Notes: generated by a model from the letters alone, not told the origin. Counted from the first letter of the stretch, positions 35,745 through 44,884 are shown. The stretch: DNA of 64,000 bases from Paraburkholderia sp. BCC1884 (GCF_900996225.1 NZ_CAAJGL010000055.1:62001-126000); one strand, 5' to 3'. A program made the numbers and translations.

Positions 35745-37016
35745 GTGAAAATTTTGATCTACGGCATCAATTACGCGCCGGAAATGACCGGCATCGGTAA
35801 GTACACCGCGGAGATGGCGGCCACGCTCGCAGGCCAGGCGCATGAAGTGCGCGTGGTCTGCGCGCCGCCGTACTATCCGGAATGGCGGATCGCACGTGGC
35901 TTTTCGTCGCGGCGCTACGCGCAGGAACAACGCGACGGGGTCCGCGTGTCGCGTGCACCGCTGTGGGTTCCTAGCCGGCCTCGCGGCCTGGGGCGTCTCG
36001 TGCACCTCGCGAGCTTCGCGCTGACGAGTCTGCCTTTGATGGTCCGCCATGCGTTCTGGCGGCCCGATATCGTGTTCTGCGTCGCGCCGAGCCTGCTCAA
36101 CGCACCGACCGGCTGGCTGGTTGCGCGGATCGCCCGCGCGCACGCCTGGCTGCACATCCAGGACTTCGAAGTGGACGCCGCGTTCAAGCTGGGCATCCTG
36201 CAAGGCTCGCTGCTCAAACGCGTTGCGCTGGCAGCCGAACGGGCCTTGATGACGCGCTTCGACACCATCTCGACGATCTCCGGCAAGATGCTGGAGCGCG
36301 CCTCGAGCAAGGGCATCGCCGCCGAGCGCCTCGTGCGCTTTCCCAACTGGGCCGACACCAGCGCAATCTATCCGCTTTCGCGCGTGAGCCGTCTGAAAGC
36401 CGAACTCGGCTTACCGGCGAGTTCGATCGTCGTGCTCTATTCGGGGAACATGGGCATCAAGCAGGGCCTGGACATTCTTGCCGCCGCCGCGCTCGCCTTG
36501 AAGGACCACGCCGACCTCGCGTTCGTATTCTGCGGCGACGGACCCGCGCGCAGCGGCGTGCAGACCGTATGCGGCGACATGCCGAACTGCCGCATCATCG
36601 ACCTGCGGCCTAAGGAAGAGCTCAACGAATTGCTCAATCTGGCGGACATCCACGTCCTGCCGCAGCGCTCCGATGCCGCCGATCTGGTGATGCCGTCCAA
36701 GCTTACCGGCATGTTCGCGAGCGGCAAGGCGGTGGTCGCGATGGCCGAGCCCGGCACCGAACTGCACGACACGGTCGCGCCGCGTGGTGTCGTGGTGCCG
36801 TCCGGCAACGCCGCCTTGCTTGCCGATGCAATCCGCCAACTCGCGGACAAGCCGGCTGAGCGGGCACGGCTCGGACGTGCGGGCCGCGCCTTCGCGCTGG
36901 CCTCGTTGTCGCGCGAGGCGGCATTCGCGGCGCTCGAAGCGCGCTTCGCAAAACTCGGCGGCGTACGCCACGACGTCACCGAGTCGTTCGAGGAAGTGGA
37001 GAACGAAGTCAGCTAA
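35745..37016 (+). CDS. WcaI-like colanic acid/exopolysaccharide glycosyltransferase
   Basis: 423-aa GT4-type transferase. N-terminal MKILIYGINYAPEMTGIGKY is the hallmark of the WcaI group, with VVCAPPYYPEWRIARGF soon after. The donor half shows RFPNWADTSAIYPL, VVLYSGNMGIKQGLDILAAA, FCGDGPARSG and DLVMPSKLTGMFASGKAVVA. It should add a sugar to the lipid-linked repeat unit. GGAGG lies about 8 bp upstream of the ATG. It is on the opposite strand from the main operon, probably co-transcribed with the oxygenase-like gene. Confidence 0.92.
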   Translation: MKILIYGINYAPEMTGIGKYTAEMAATLAGQAHEVRVVCAPPYYPEWRIARGFSSRRYAQEQRDGVRVSRAPLWVPSRPRGLGRLVHLASFALTSLPLMVRHAFWRPDIVFCVAPSLLNAPTGWLVARIARAHAWLHIQDFEVDAAFKLGILQGSLLKRVALAAERALMTRFDTISTISGKMLERASSKGIAAERLVRFPNWADTSAIYPLSRVSRLKAELGLPASSIVVLYSGNMGIKQGLDILAAAALALKDHADLAFVFCGDGPARSGVQTVCGDMPNCRIIDLRPKEELNELLNLADIHVLPQRSDAADLVMPSKLTGMFASGKAVVAMAEPGTELHDTVAPRGVVVPSGNAALLADAIRQLADKPAERARLGRAGRAFALASLSREAAFAALEARFAKLGGVRHDVTESFEEVENEVS

Positions 37017-37595
37017 GGCGACAAGGTCGACCACCTCGACCACCCTGACGACATCGCCGATAGCCGGTTGCAGCCTCAACGATTCTCCAGTCCGCCCAGG
37101 GGTCTGCGCGCGCCGGCGTCCAATGCCGCCACGACCCATGCGGCAACTCCACTTCCCGTTGCGCCGCCGCCAATCCCGCGATGAGGCCCGCGCGATCGTG
37201 GGCGATGCGATACACCGGCTTGGCGCGCTCGAAGCGCCAACTGTGCGCGAGTACGAAGCGGCCGCCAGGCCAATGCATCTGGTGTTTCCAGCCAGCCGCG
37301 TCACGCCGGAACTGCGGGCGTTCATCGATCAGGTCGTGGCCGGATTCGGCCCGAGAGCGTGTGAAGCGCGCGGGCGAGCAAGGCTGCGGGCCGGCCTTCA
37401 ATCGTCCGCTAGCAGCCTGCTAGCCGCCCTCGTCTCGCCTTTTACGACCCGCCAATCTCACCCCATTGCCCGCTAGAATGCCCGGCTTTGTCCGCGTCCG
37501 ACGCGCCACAAGGCAAAATACGGGTTTTGCGCGTCTCACAGCGCGCGGCGCAAGCAGGACAGCTCGTCCTTGAACAGAGCCCCTCAGGAGCATTT
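37017..37595. other. 579-bp gap with no confident gene
   Basis: On the minus strand a 130-codon frame from a TTG at 37401 runs to 37009. It has coding-like third positions (residues around KHQMHWPGGRFVLAHSWRFE) and an abundance of Trp/His/Arg, but no Shine-Dalgarno, no known family that I recognise, and its end overlaps wcaI. It could be a gene remnant or an orphan protein. From 37401 to 37595 the sequence leads into the chaperone operon; CAGGAG at 37585-37590 is the Shine-Dalgarno of the DUF2760 gene. Confidence 0.3.
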
Positions 37596-38198
37596 ATGAC
37601 CGATTCGAACCCCTCTTTCCTCGGCAGGATTTCTCTCGCCGTGAGCACGTTTTTCAGCATTCTCGGCGACGGCGAATTCGCCGCGAACGTACTGCGACTA
37701 CGTAACCGCGGCACGGCTGCCAGCGCCGCGCCCGCGCCCGCCGCGACGCCAACGCCCGCGCCTGCTGCCGCACCGGCACCGGCACCCGCAGCCCAGCCCG
37801 CCCCGACGCTCAAGGAAGCCGGCCCCGACGCCGCCCTGCAACTGCTCGGCCTGCTGCAACGCGACGCGCGCTTCATCGATTTCGTCGAAGAAGACATCAA
37901 GGGCTATAGCGACGCCGACATCGGCGCGGCCGCCCGTCTCGTCCACGAAGGTTGCCGCGCGACGTTGCGCGAGCACTTCACGATCCGACCGGTGCGCGAC
38001 GAAGCCGAAGGCAGCCGCGTCACGCTTCCCGAAGGTTTCGACGCCAGTTCCATTCGCCTGACCGGCAACGTCGTCGGCAAGGCGCCGTTCAACGGCAGCA
38101 TCAGCCATCGCGGCTGGCGCGTCGACGAAGTGCGTCTGCCGAAGCTGACGGCCAGCCACAACGCGACCGTGATCGCACCGGCCGAGGTCGAGCTATGA
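37596..38198 (+). CDS. DUF2760 protein, first gene of the twin-Hsp70 operon
   Basis: 200 aa. The N-terminal helix (FLGRISLAVSTFFSILGDGE, FAANVLRLR) is followed by an Ala/Pro-rich low-complexity linker at 45-72. The globular C-terminal domain has ALQLLGLLQRDARFIDFVEE, YSDADIGAAARLVHEGCRAT and ISHRGWRVDEVRLPKL, as in DUF2760 proteins. Their function is unknown, but they are regularly encoded beside Hsp70 homologues. CAGGAG lies 5 bp upstream of the ATG, and the stop overlaps the next gene's start (ATGA). I infer a partner or cofactor of the two Hsp70 proteins. Confidence 0.85.
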   Translation: MTDSNPSFLGRISLAVSTFFSILGDGEFAANVLRLRNRGTAASAAPAPAATPTPAPAAAPAPAPAAQPAPTLKEAGPDAALQLLGLLQRDARFIDFVEEDIKGYSDADIGAAARLVHEGCRATLREHFTIRPVRDEAEGSRVTLPEGFDASSIRLTGNVVGKAPFNGSISHRGWRVDEVRLPKLTASHNATVIAPAEVEL

Positions 38199-40045
38199 GC
38201 GACGCACGCTATTCCATCGGTATCGACCTTGGCACCACGCACTGCGCGCTGTCCTATGTCGACACGAGCGCCAGCGACGGCGAGAAAACCACTCAAGGCG
38301 TGTTGCCGGTCGCTCAGCTCACGGGCCCCGGCGCGATCGACAACCTCGATCTGCTGCCCTCGTTCCTCTATCTGCCGCACCCGGACGAGCTCGCCGCCGG
38401 CGACCTCCATCTGCCGTGGACCGGCCAGCGCGAATTCGCGGTCGGTGAATTTGCCCGCAGCCGCGGCGCAGCCACGCCGATCCGGCTGGTGTCGAGCGCG
38501 AAGAGCTGGCTGTGCCATCCGGGCGTCGATCGTCGCGCGGCGATTCTGCCGAACGATGCACCGCCGGAAGTCGCACGCGTCTCGCCACTCGAAAGCTCGG
38601 TGCGCTTTCTGACGCACCTGCGCGAAGCATGGGACCACGCGCATCCCGACGCGCCGTTCGCGCAGCAGGACATCACGGTGACGATCCCCGCATCGTTCGA
38701 TCCGGCCGCCCGCGAGCTGACCGCCGAAGCCGCCGACGCCGCGGGTTACGGCCGCATGACGCTGCTCGAGGAACCACAGGCCGCGCTCTATAGCTGGATC
38801 CAGAAGAGCAGCGGCGACTGGCGCAAGCAGGTCAAGGTCGGCGACATCATCCTCGTGGTGGACGTGGGCGGCGGCACGACCGACCTCTCGCTGATCGCCG
38901 TGATCGAACGCGAGGGCAATCTCGAACTGCATCGCGTGGCAGTCGGCGAACACATTCTGCTGGGCGGCGACAACATGGACCTCGCGCTCGCGCACGTGGT
39001 CGCTCGCAAGCTCGCGGCGCAAGGCACCCAGGCCGACGCCTGGCAATTGCGCGCCCTCACCTACGCATGCCGCTCGGCGAAGGAAACGCTGCTCAGCGAT
39101 CCGGCGAGCGACACCGTGCCGCTCGTCGTGCCGAGCCGGGGCTCGAAACTGATCGGCGGCTCGATCCGCACCGAACTCACGCGCGCCGAGTTGACGCAGA
39201 CGATCCTCGAAGGCTTCTTCCCGCAGGTGGACAGCGCGGCGCGTCCGGTGAGCCGCGCACGTGCCGGTCTGACGCAACTCGGCCTGCCGTATGCGCAGGA
39301 CGCGGGCATCACGCGTCATCTGGCGGCCTTCCTCGGCCGCCAGGTCGGCGCGCTGGCCGAACTCGAAGGACTGGGCCATCCCGCCGCGCCCGAGGGGGCG
39401 AGCTTCCTGCATCCCACCGTCGTGCTGTTCAACGGCGGCGTGTTCAAGTCGCCGCTGCTTGTCGAGCGCATCATGGGTACGCTCAACGGATGGCTGACGG
39501 CGGAAGGCGCAGCGCCGGCCCGTCTGCTCGAAGGCGCGGACCTCGATCTGGCGGTGGCGCGCGGCGCGGCCTACTACGGCTACGTGCGACGCGGCCAGGG
39601 TGTACGGATTCGCGGCGGCACCGCGCGGGCCTACTACATCGCGATCGAATCGGCGATGCCCGCGGTCCCCGGACTCGAGCCGCCGATCCAGGCGTTGTGC
39701 GTGGCACCGTTCGGCATGGAAGAAGGCACCGAGGCCGAGTTGCCCACGCAGGAGTTTGGTCTGGTGGTCGGCGAGCCGGTGCACTTCCGCTTCTTCGGGT
39801 CGTCGGTGCGTCGTCAGGATCAGGTCGGCACGCTGCTCGACTTCTGGGGTCCCGACGAACTGCAGGAACTCGATGAGATTCAGGCGACGCTGCCCGCATC
39901 GGGACGCAGCGCCGGTGAAGTCGTGCCGGTGAAATTGCACGCGCGCGTGACCGAAGCCGGCACGCTCGAACTCGAAGCCGTGCCGCGCGGCACGGATGAG
40001 CGCTGGAAGGTCGAATTCGACGTGCGCGGCAACGCGAATGCATGA
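38195..40045 (+). CDS. Hsp70-family chaperone-like protein (short, non-DnaK)
   Basis: 616 aa. The actin-like ATPase domain is complete: phosphate-1 SIGIDLGTTHCALSYVD, a VTIPASFDPAARELTAEA stretch, connect region LLEEPQAALYSWI, phosphate-2 ILVVDVGGGTTDLSLIAVIE, LLGGDNMDLALAH, and the adenosine segment TVVLFNGGVFKSPLLVERI. After about residue 450 there is only a compact beta-rich tail; the helical lid and EEVD-like end of DnaK are missing. It belongs to the uncharacterised Hsp70 group found with DUF2760. Both flanking overlaps are 4 bp, so the three proteins are likely made in fixed ratio. Confidence 0.9.
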   Translation: MSDARYSIGIDLGTTHCALSYVDTSASDGEKTTQGVLPVAQLTGPGAIDNLDLLPSFLYLPHPDELAAGDLHLPWTGQREFAVGEFARSRGAATPIRLVSSAKSWLCHPGVDRRAAILPNDAPPEVARVSPLESSVRFLTHLREAWDHAHPDAPFAQQDITVTIPASFDPAARELTAEAADAAGYGRMTLLEEPQAALYSWIQKSSGDWRKQVKVGDIILVVDVGGGTTDLSLIAVIEREGNLELHRVAVGEHILLGGDNMDLALAHVVARKLAAQGTQADAWQLRALTYACRSAKETLLSDPASDTVPLVVPSRGSKLIGGSIRTELTRAELTQTILEGFFPQVDSAARPVSRARAGLTQLGLPYAQDAGITRHLAAFLGRQVGALAELEGLGHPAAPEGASFLHPTVVLFNGGVFKSPLLVERIMGTLNGWLTAEGAAPARLLEGADLDLAVARGAAYYGYVRRGQGVRIRGGTARAYYIAIESAMPAVPGLEPPIQALCVAPFGMEEGTEAELPTQEFGLVVGEPVHFRFFGSSVRRQDQVGTLLDFWGPDELQELDEIQATLPASGRSAGEVVPVKLHARVTEAGTLELEAVPRGTDERWKVEFDVRGNANA

Positions 40046-42903
40046 CTGAGATGAAGCGGTACAGCGTCGGTATCGATCTCGGCACCAGTAATACGGTGCT
40101 CGCCTATGCCGAGGCGGGGTCGCCGACCATCCGCGTGTTCGAGATCGAGCAGCTGGTCAGTCCCGGCGAGGTGGCCGCGCGGCCACTGCTGCCTTCGGTG
40201 CGTTATCAGGCGGCCGAAGGCGAGCTGAACCCGGACGATCTGCAATTGCCGTGGTCGCGTGCGGATCGCACTGCCGCCAACGCTCACGCGAATGCCGCCA
40301 CGCCGCCGCTCGTGATCGGCCGGCTCGCGCGTCTGCTCGGTGCGCAGGTGCCGGGGCGGCTGGTGGCGAGCGCGAAAAGCTGGCTGTCGCATGCATCGGT
40401 CGATCGCGTGGCGCCGATCCTGCCCTGGGGCGCCGCCGACGATGTCCGCAAAGTCTCGCCCGTCGAAGCCAGCGCAAGCTACCTCGCGCACGTTCGCGCC
40501 GCATGGAACCAGCGCTTTCCCGATGCGCCGCTCGAGCAGCAGGACGTGGTACTCACCGTGCCGGCGTCCTTCGACGAAGGCGCGCGCGCCCTGACCGTCG
40601 AAGCGGCCCGCATGGCCGGACTGTCCACTTTGAAGCTGCTGGAAGAACCGCAAGCGGCGTTCTACGACTGGCTGTTCCATCACCGCGACCGGCTCGCCGG
40701 CGAACTTGCGGACACGCGGCTCGTACTGATCTGCGACGTCGGCGGCGGCACCACCGACCTCACGCTGATCGAAGTGAGCCTGCGCGACGGCGAGCCGCAA
40801 CTCACGCGCATCGGCGTGGGCAATCACCTGATGCTCGGCGGCGACAACATGGATCTGGCGCTCGCGCATCTGGTGGAAGCGCGTCTGCCGGGCGGCGAAA
40901 CGCGCACGCGACTGTCGGCAGCCAATCTGTCGCAACTGGTCGAGCGTTGCCGCAATGCGAAGGAACTCCTGCTCGGGCCGCAGGCGCCCGACTCCACCTC
41001 GATCACGCTGCTCGGCGCGGGTTCGAAACTGATCGGCGGCGCACGCACGGCGCAGGTCACGCGTGAGGAAGTCGAACGGATCATCGTCGATGGCTTTTTT
41101 CCGACGGTGTCTTCCGGCGAACGTCCTGGCCGGCCACGTGGGGCGATCGTGGAATTCGGCTTGCCCTATGCGACCGATGCCGCCGTCACGCGTCACATCG
41201 CGGCGTTCCTGAGCCGTTTCGCGGCGCAATCGCGTCAAGCACTGGGTATTGCTTCTACCGACGCGACCGGCCATGGCGAACCAGACGACACCTTGCCCGT
41301 GCCCGACACCCTGCTGCTCAACGGCGGCGTGTTCCGCGCCGAAGCACTGACGCAACGACTCGCCGGCACCCTGGGCACATGGCGCGGCGAAGCGCTCAAC
41401 GTGCTGCACAACGACAACCCGGACGTCGCCGTCGCACGTGGCGCGGTTGCTTATACCTTGGCCCGCGCGGGCGCCGCGCCGAAAATCGGCGGCGGCTCGC
41501 CGCGCAGCTATTTCCTCGTGCTCGACGAATCCGGCGACGGCAAGCACGACACGTCGCTCGCGCAACGCGGCATCTGTCTGTTGCCGCGCGGCACGGAAGA
41601 AGGCCATGAAATCCTGATCGCGGATCGCACCTTTGCGCTGCGTCTTGGTCATCCGGTGCGTTTTCATCTGGTGTCGTCGAGTGCGGACACGGCGTATCAG
41701 CCAGGCCAACTGGTCGATCTCGCGGACGGCGATTTCGTGCGCCTGCCGCCGATCGCAACGATCGTGCAACCGCGCGGCGACAAAGGTACCGCGCGCGAAA
41801 CCGTCGTGCAGATCGCGACCTCGCTCACCGAAGTGGGCACGCTCGAAGTCCACTGCATCGAACTCGATCATCCCGCGCAACGCTGGCTGCTCGAATTCCA
41901 GCTGCGCCGCGAAGACGCACAGGTCAATCTCGCCGACGAAGCAGCGCATGCTCGCCACCCCGCGCTCGATCAGGCGATCGAACAGATCGACCGCTGCTTC
42001 GGTTCGCGCACGCAAAAGGTCGATCCGAAGGACATCAAACGCCTGCGCTCGCAACTCGAACATCTGCTGGGCCCACGCGAAAGCTGGAACAGCGCGTTGC
42101 TGCGCGAGCTTTTCGGCGCGCTGTGGGAACGCGCGCGGCGTCGGCGGCGCTCGGCGGATCACGAGCGGCTCTGGTTGAATCTGGCCGGTTATTGCCTGCG
42201 GCCGGGCTTCGGCTATCCACTCGACGAATGGCGCGTCGAACAACTCTGGTCGCTGTTCGACGACGGCATTCAGTACGTCAACGATGGCCAGGTGTGGTCG
42301 GAATGGTGGACGCTCTGGCGCCGTGCCGCCGGCGGCCTCGACGAGGCCGCGCAACTGCGCGTGCTCGATGCGATGGCGTATCTGCAAACGGCGGCGCAAT
42401 CGCGCCATAAGTTGCCTTTCGATGTGGCGAAAACGGGCTTCACCGATATGGTCCGGCTGAGCGCGTCGCTCGAACGGATTCCGGTCGAACGCAAGATCGA
42501 ACTGGGCGAATCAGTGCTCACGCGTTTGAAGAAGCCGGCGGAAAACCATCAAAGCTGGTGGGCGGTGGGCCGCATCGGCGCGCGCCGGCCGTTCTACGGC
42601 AGCGCCCACAGCGTCGTGCCGCCGGAGATTGCCGCGCCATGGCTCGACGCCCTCCTTGCGCTCGACTGGAAGAAAGTCGATCCGGCCGCCTTCGCGGCTG
42701 TGCAGATCGCGCGCATGACGGGTGATCGCTCGCGCGACTTGCCGGAAGACCTGCGGCTCAAGGTGGTGCGCCGGCTCGAAGCGGTCAATGCCCCGCGCGC
42801 GTGGATCACGATGGTGAGCGAAAGCGTGGAACTCGATGACGCCGACGAAGGCCGCGTGTTCGGCGAGTCCTTGCCGGCGGGGTTGAAGCTGATCGCAAGT
42901 TGA
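40042..42903 (+). CDS. Large Hsp70-family protein with DUF3731-like C-terminal extension
   Basis: 953 aa. Residues 1-430 or so form an Hsp70 ATPase domain: SVGIDLGTSNTVLAYAEAG, VLTVPASFDEGARALTVEAA, LLEEPQAAFYDWLF, LVLICDVGGGTTDLTLIEV, LMLGGDNMDLALAHLVE, DTLLLNGGVFRAEALTQRL. A beta-rich substrate-domain-like part follows. Residues 630-953 are a long helical region (RKVDPKDI-type start, LWERARRRRRSADHERLWLN, LAGYCLRPGFGYPLDEWRVE, ENHQSWWAVGRIGARRPFYG) matching what I know as DUF3731. No J-domain or GrpE gene is adjacent. Likely a partner of the preceding Hsp70; client unknown. Confidence 0.9.
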   Translation: MTEMKRYSVGIDLGTSNTVLAYAEAGSPTIRVFEIEQLVSPGEVAARPLLPSVRYQAAEGELNPDDLQLPWSRADRTAANAHANAATPPLVIGRLARLLGAQVPGRLVASAKSWLSHASVDRVAPILPWGAADDVRKVSPVEASASYLAHVRAAWNQRFPDAPLEQQDVVLTVPASFDEGARALTVEAARMAGLSTLKLLEEPQAAFYDWLFHHRDRLAGELADTRLVLICDVGGGTTDLTLIEVSLRDGEPQLTRIGVGNHLMLGGDNMDLALAHLVEARLPGGETRTRLSAANLSQLVERCRNAKELLLGPQAPDSTSITLLGAGSKLIGGARTAQVTREEVERIIVDGFFPTVSSGERPGRPRGAIVEFGLPYATDAAVTRHIAAFLSRFAAQSRQALGIASTDATGHGEPDDTLPVPDTLLLNGGVFRAEALTQRLAGTLGTWRGEALNVLHNDNPDVAVARGAVAYTLARAGAAPKIGGGSPRSYFLVLDESGDGKHDTSLAQRGICLLPRGTEEGHEILIADRTFALRLGHPVRFHLVSSSADTAYQPGQLVDLADGDFVRLPPIATIVQPRGDKGTARETVVQIATSLTEVGTLEVHCIELDHPAQRWLLEFQLRREDAQVNLADEAAHARHPALDQAIEQIDRCFGSRTQKVDPKDIKRLRSQLEHLLGPRESWNSALLRELFGALWERARRRRRSADHERLWLNLAGYCLRPGFGYPLDEWRVEQLWSLFDDGIQYVNDGQVWSEWWTLWRRAAGGLDEAAQLRVLDAMAYLQTAAQSRHKLPFDVAKTGFTDMVRLSASLERIPVERKIELGESVLTRLKKPAENHQSWWAVGRIGARRPFYGSAHSVVPPEIAAPWLDALLALDWKKVDPAAFAAVQIARMTGDRSRDLPEDLRLKVVRRLEAVNAPRAWITMVSESVELDDADEGRVFGESLPAGLKLIAS

Positions 42904-42997
42904 GAGGCGCGTTGAAAGCGCGAGGCGCCGTGCACGTCGATGGACGCGTTGACGTGCGCGATGAGCCTCACGCAACGCACCTCGCCCGTTCACTCGC

Positions 42998-43780
42998 TCA
43001 AACCTGCGCCATCCCGCCGTCGACGAACAACTCGATCCCGGTGATATAGCTCGCGTCATCCGATGCGAGGAACGACACGGCCTTGGCGATCTCGTCCGCC
43101 TCGCCGACGCGGCCAAGCGGCGTGGTGTCGCTGACCTGCTGGCGATAAGCGTCGATCTGCTCGTCGCTCATCTTCAGTTCGGTCTTGTAAGCGGGCGTCA
43201 CCACCACGCCCGGCGCCACCACGTTGACGCGAATGTCGCGCCCCTTGAGATCGGACGCCCACGTCCGCGCAAAGGAACGCAGAGCGGCCTTGGTCGCCGC
43301 GTACACGCCGAAGGCCGGCACGCCCTGAATCGACGTGATCGAACCCGTCAGCACGATCGCACTGCCCGGTTGCATCAGCGGCAAGGCTTTCTGCACGGTA
43401 AACAGCGTGCCCTTCACGTTGATGTCGAAATACTTGTCGAATTGCGCCTCGGTAATCTGACCGAGCGGCGAAAACTCGCCGCCGCCGGCGTTCGCGAACA
43501 GAATGTCGAGCTTTTGATGCGCCGCTTGCACCGTGCTGAACATCCGGTCGAGGTCGGCCGCCGACGAGATGTCCGCGCGAATCGCCGTCGCGCCGTGGCC
43601 GATCTGTTCGACTGCTTCGTCGAGTTCCGCCTGACGCCGGCCGGTGATGTAGACCGTCGCCCCTTCGCGCGCAAAACGCATGGCGGCTGCGAGGCCGATA
43701 CCGCTGCTGCCGCCGGTCACCAGCACGATTTTGCCGGCGTGCCTGGTGGAATTGACGTTTGCAGGTTTGAGGTGATTCAT
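42998..43780 (-). CDS. Short-chain dehydrogenase/reductase
   Basis: 260-aa classical SDR. Cofactor motif GKIVLVTGGSSGIGLAAAMR near residues 17-36, the LFANAGGGEFSPL (NAG) motif, catalytic Ser in VLTGSITSIQG, and Y-x3-K in VYAATKAALRSFARTW; the C-terminus GIELFVDGGMAQV is usual. R-R after the second strand (ITGRRQAELDEA) favours NADP(H). Substrate unknown. It is divergent from a LysR gene, its probable regulator, with a dyad site in the shared gap. Confidence 0.92.
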   Translation of the reverse strand: MNHLKPANVNSTRHAGKIVLVTGGSSGIGLAAAMRFAREGATVYITGRRQAELDEAVEQIGHGATAIRADISSAADLDRMFSTVQAAHQKLDILFANAGGGEFSPLGQITEAQFDKYFDINVKGTLFTVQKALPLMQPGSAIVLTGSITSIQGVPAFGVYAATKAALRSFARTWASDLKGRDIRVNVVAPGVVVTPAYKTELKMSDEQIDAYRQQVSDTTPLGRVGEADEIAKAVSFLASDDASYITGIELFVDGGMAQV

Positions 43781-43858
43781 GGCTGACTCCTGTGTGTTGA
43801 AGGTCGCTTGACCCTTGACGTCAGCTTATTTCATACACACCAGGAGATAAATCGGTAT

Positions 43859-43881
43859 GCTGTGGATACTTTATTCACAGC
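43859..43881. promoter_or_regulatory. Candidate LysR-type operator in the SDR/LysR divergent gap
   Basis: GCTGTG and CACAGC are perfect inverted repeats separated by 11 bp, including the T-N11-A core expected of LysR-type sites. It lies 30 bp upstream of the LysR start (43911) and 79 bp from the SDR start, in the right place for autoregulation and divergent control. By-eye assignment. Confidence 0.45.
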
Positions 43882-43910
43882 AGTGGATAATCCGTTTCCG
43901 GCGAGGCCCG

Positions 43911-44819
43911 ATGGATCACTTGCAGGCAATCCGCATCTTTGCGCGGGTGGTGGAAACCGGCGGCTTCAGCCGCGCGGCGCAGTCGCTGCAGATGCCCAAT
44001 GCCACGGTCAGCAAATGGGTGAAGTCGCTGGAGGATCACCTCGGCGTCAAACTGCTCGAACGCAGCACGCGCAGCGTCAACGTCACCACCGACGGCGCGG
44101 CCTACTACGAACGCATGCATCCCCTGCTCAGCGAGCTCGACGATATCGAGGCGACGTTGGGACGCGACCGCGCAAGTCCGCGTGGTGCACTACGGGTCGA
44201 TAGCGGCGGCTCGACGGCGAGTGGCATTCTGATTCCCGCGTTGCCGCAATTCTGCGCGCGCTATCCCGACATTCAGTTGCAGTTGAGCGTGACGGACCGC
44301 ACCGCCGATCTGCTCGCCGAGAATATCGACTGCGCGATTCGCAGCACGTCGAACGATCCCGCGCTGGTGGCGCGCGAAATCTGCGTGCTGCGCTGGACCA
44401 CCTGCGCGACTCCGGCGTATCTGGCCGAATACGGCACGCCTTCGCACCCGCAACAGATCGTCGACGACGGACACGCCGTCGCCGGCTATTTTTCGGCCAG
44501 CAGCGGGCTCGTGCAGCCCTTGCGATTCGAACGGGACGGCGAGCAGATCGTGCTCGCCAAGGTGCGCAATACGGTGATGGTGAGCGAAAGCAACGCACAC
44601 CTGGCCACCGCGCTGGCGGGTCTCGGCATCGTGCATACGCTGGATTTCATGGTGCGCCCGGCCATCGCGCGCGGTGAGTTGGTGCCGATACTTACGGACT
44701 GGCGGCCGCCACCGCTGCCGATTTTTCTCGTCTATCCGCCGAGCCGCCGTTACAGCACGAAAGTACGCGTCTTTGCCGAATGGGTGAGCGAGGTGTATGC
44801 CGGCCTTCGGGAAGGCTGA
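43911..44819 (+). CDS. LysR-family transcriptional regulator
   Basis: 302 aa from ATG 43911 (an earlier in-frame start exists at 43857 but lies inside the dyad site). N-terminal helix-turn-helix: HLQAIRIFARVVETGGFSRA, QSLQMPNATVSKWVKSLEDH, VKLLERSTRSVNVTTDG. The effector domain spans 90-300. It belongs to the group with a QMPNATVSKWV-type recognition helix that often controls divergent oxidoreductases. The target is probably the adjacent SDR gene. Confidence 0.9.
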   Translation: MDHLQAIRIFARVVETGGFSRAAQSLQMPNATVSKWVKSLEDHLGVKLLERSTRSVNVTTDGAAYYERMHPLLSELDDIEATLGRDRASPRGALRVDSGGSTASGILIPALPQFCARYPDIQLQLSVTDRTADLLAENIDCAIRSTSNDPALVAREICVLRWTTCATPAYLAEYGTPSHPQQIVDDGHAVAGYFSASSGLVQPLRFERDGEQIVLAKVRNTVMVSESNAHLATALAGLGIVHTLDFMVRPAIARGELVPILTDWRPPPLPIFLVYPPSRRYSTKVRVFAEWVSEVYAGLREG

Positions 44820-44829
44820 GCCGCAACCG

Positions 44830-44869
44830 GGTTCAGCCGAGGTTCAGCCGAGGTTCAGCCGAGGTTCAG
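44830..44869. repeat. 11-bp tandem repeat, 3.6 copies
   Basis: Exact copies of GGTTCAGCCGA at 44830, 44841 and 44852, then seven more bases. It fills the short gap between the LysR stop and the end of the convergent GGDEF gene. It is a possible polymerase-slippage site; no hairpin or coding role is seen. Confidence 0.85.
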
Positions 44870-44884
44870 TGGCCGCCGGTTGCC

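Noticed and set aside
37904-42408. Minus-strand 678- and 842-codon open frames across both Hsp70 genes
   Set aside because: They are reverse shadows of genes with full ATPase signatures and have no Shine-Dalgarno or family features.
42932-42957. GCACGTC/GACGTGC stem between the large Hsp70 gene and the SDR gene
   Set aside because: Only 7 bp with a 12-base loop and no T tract; too weak to call a terminator.
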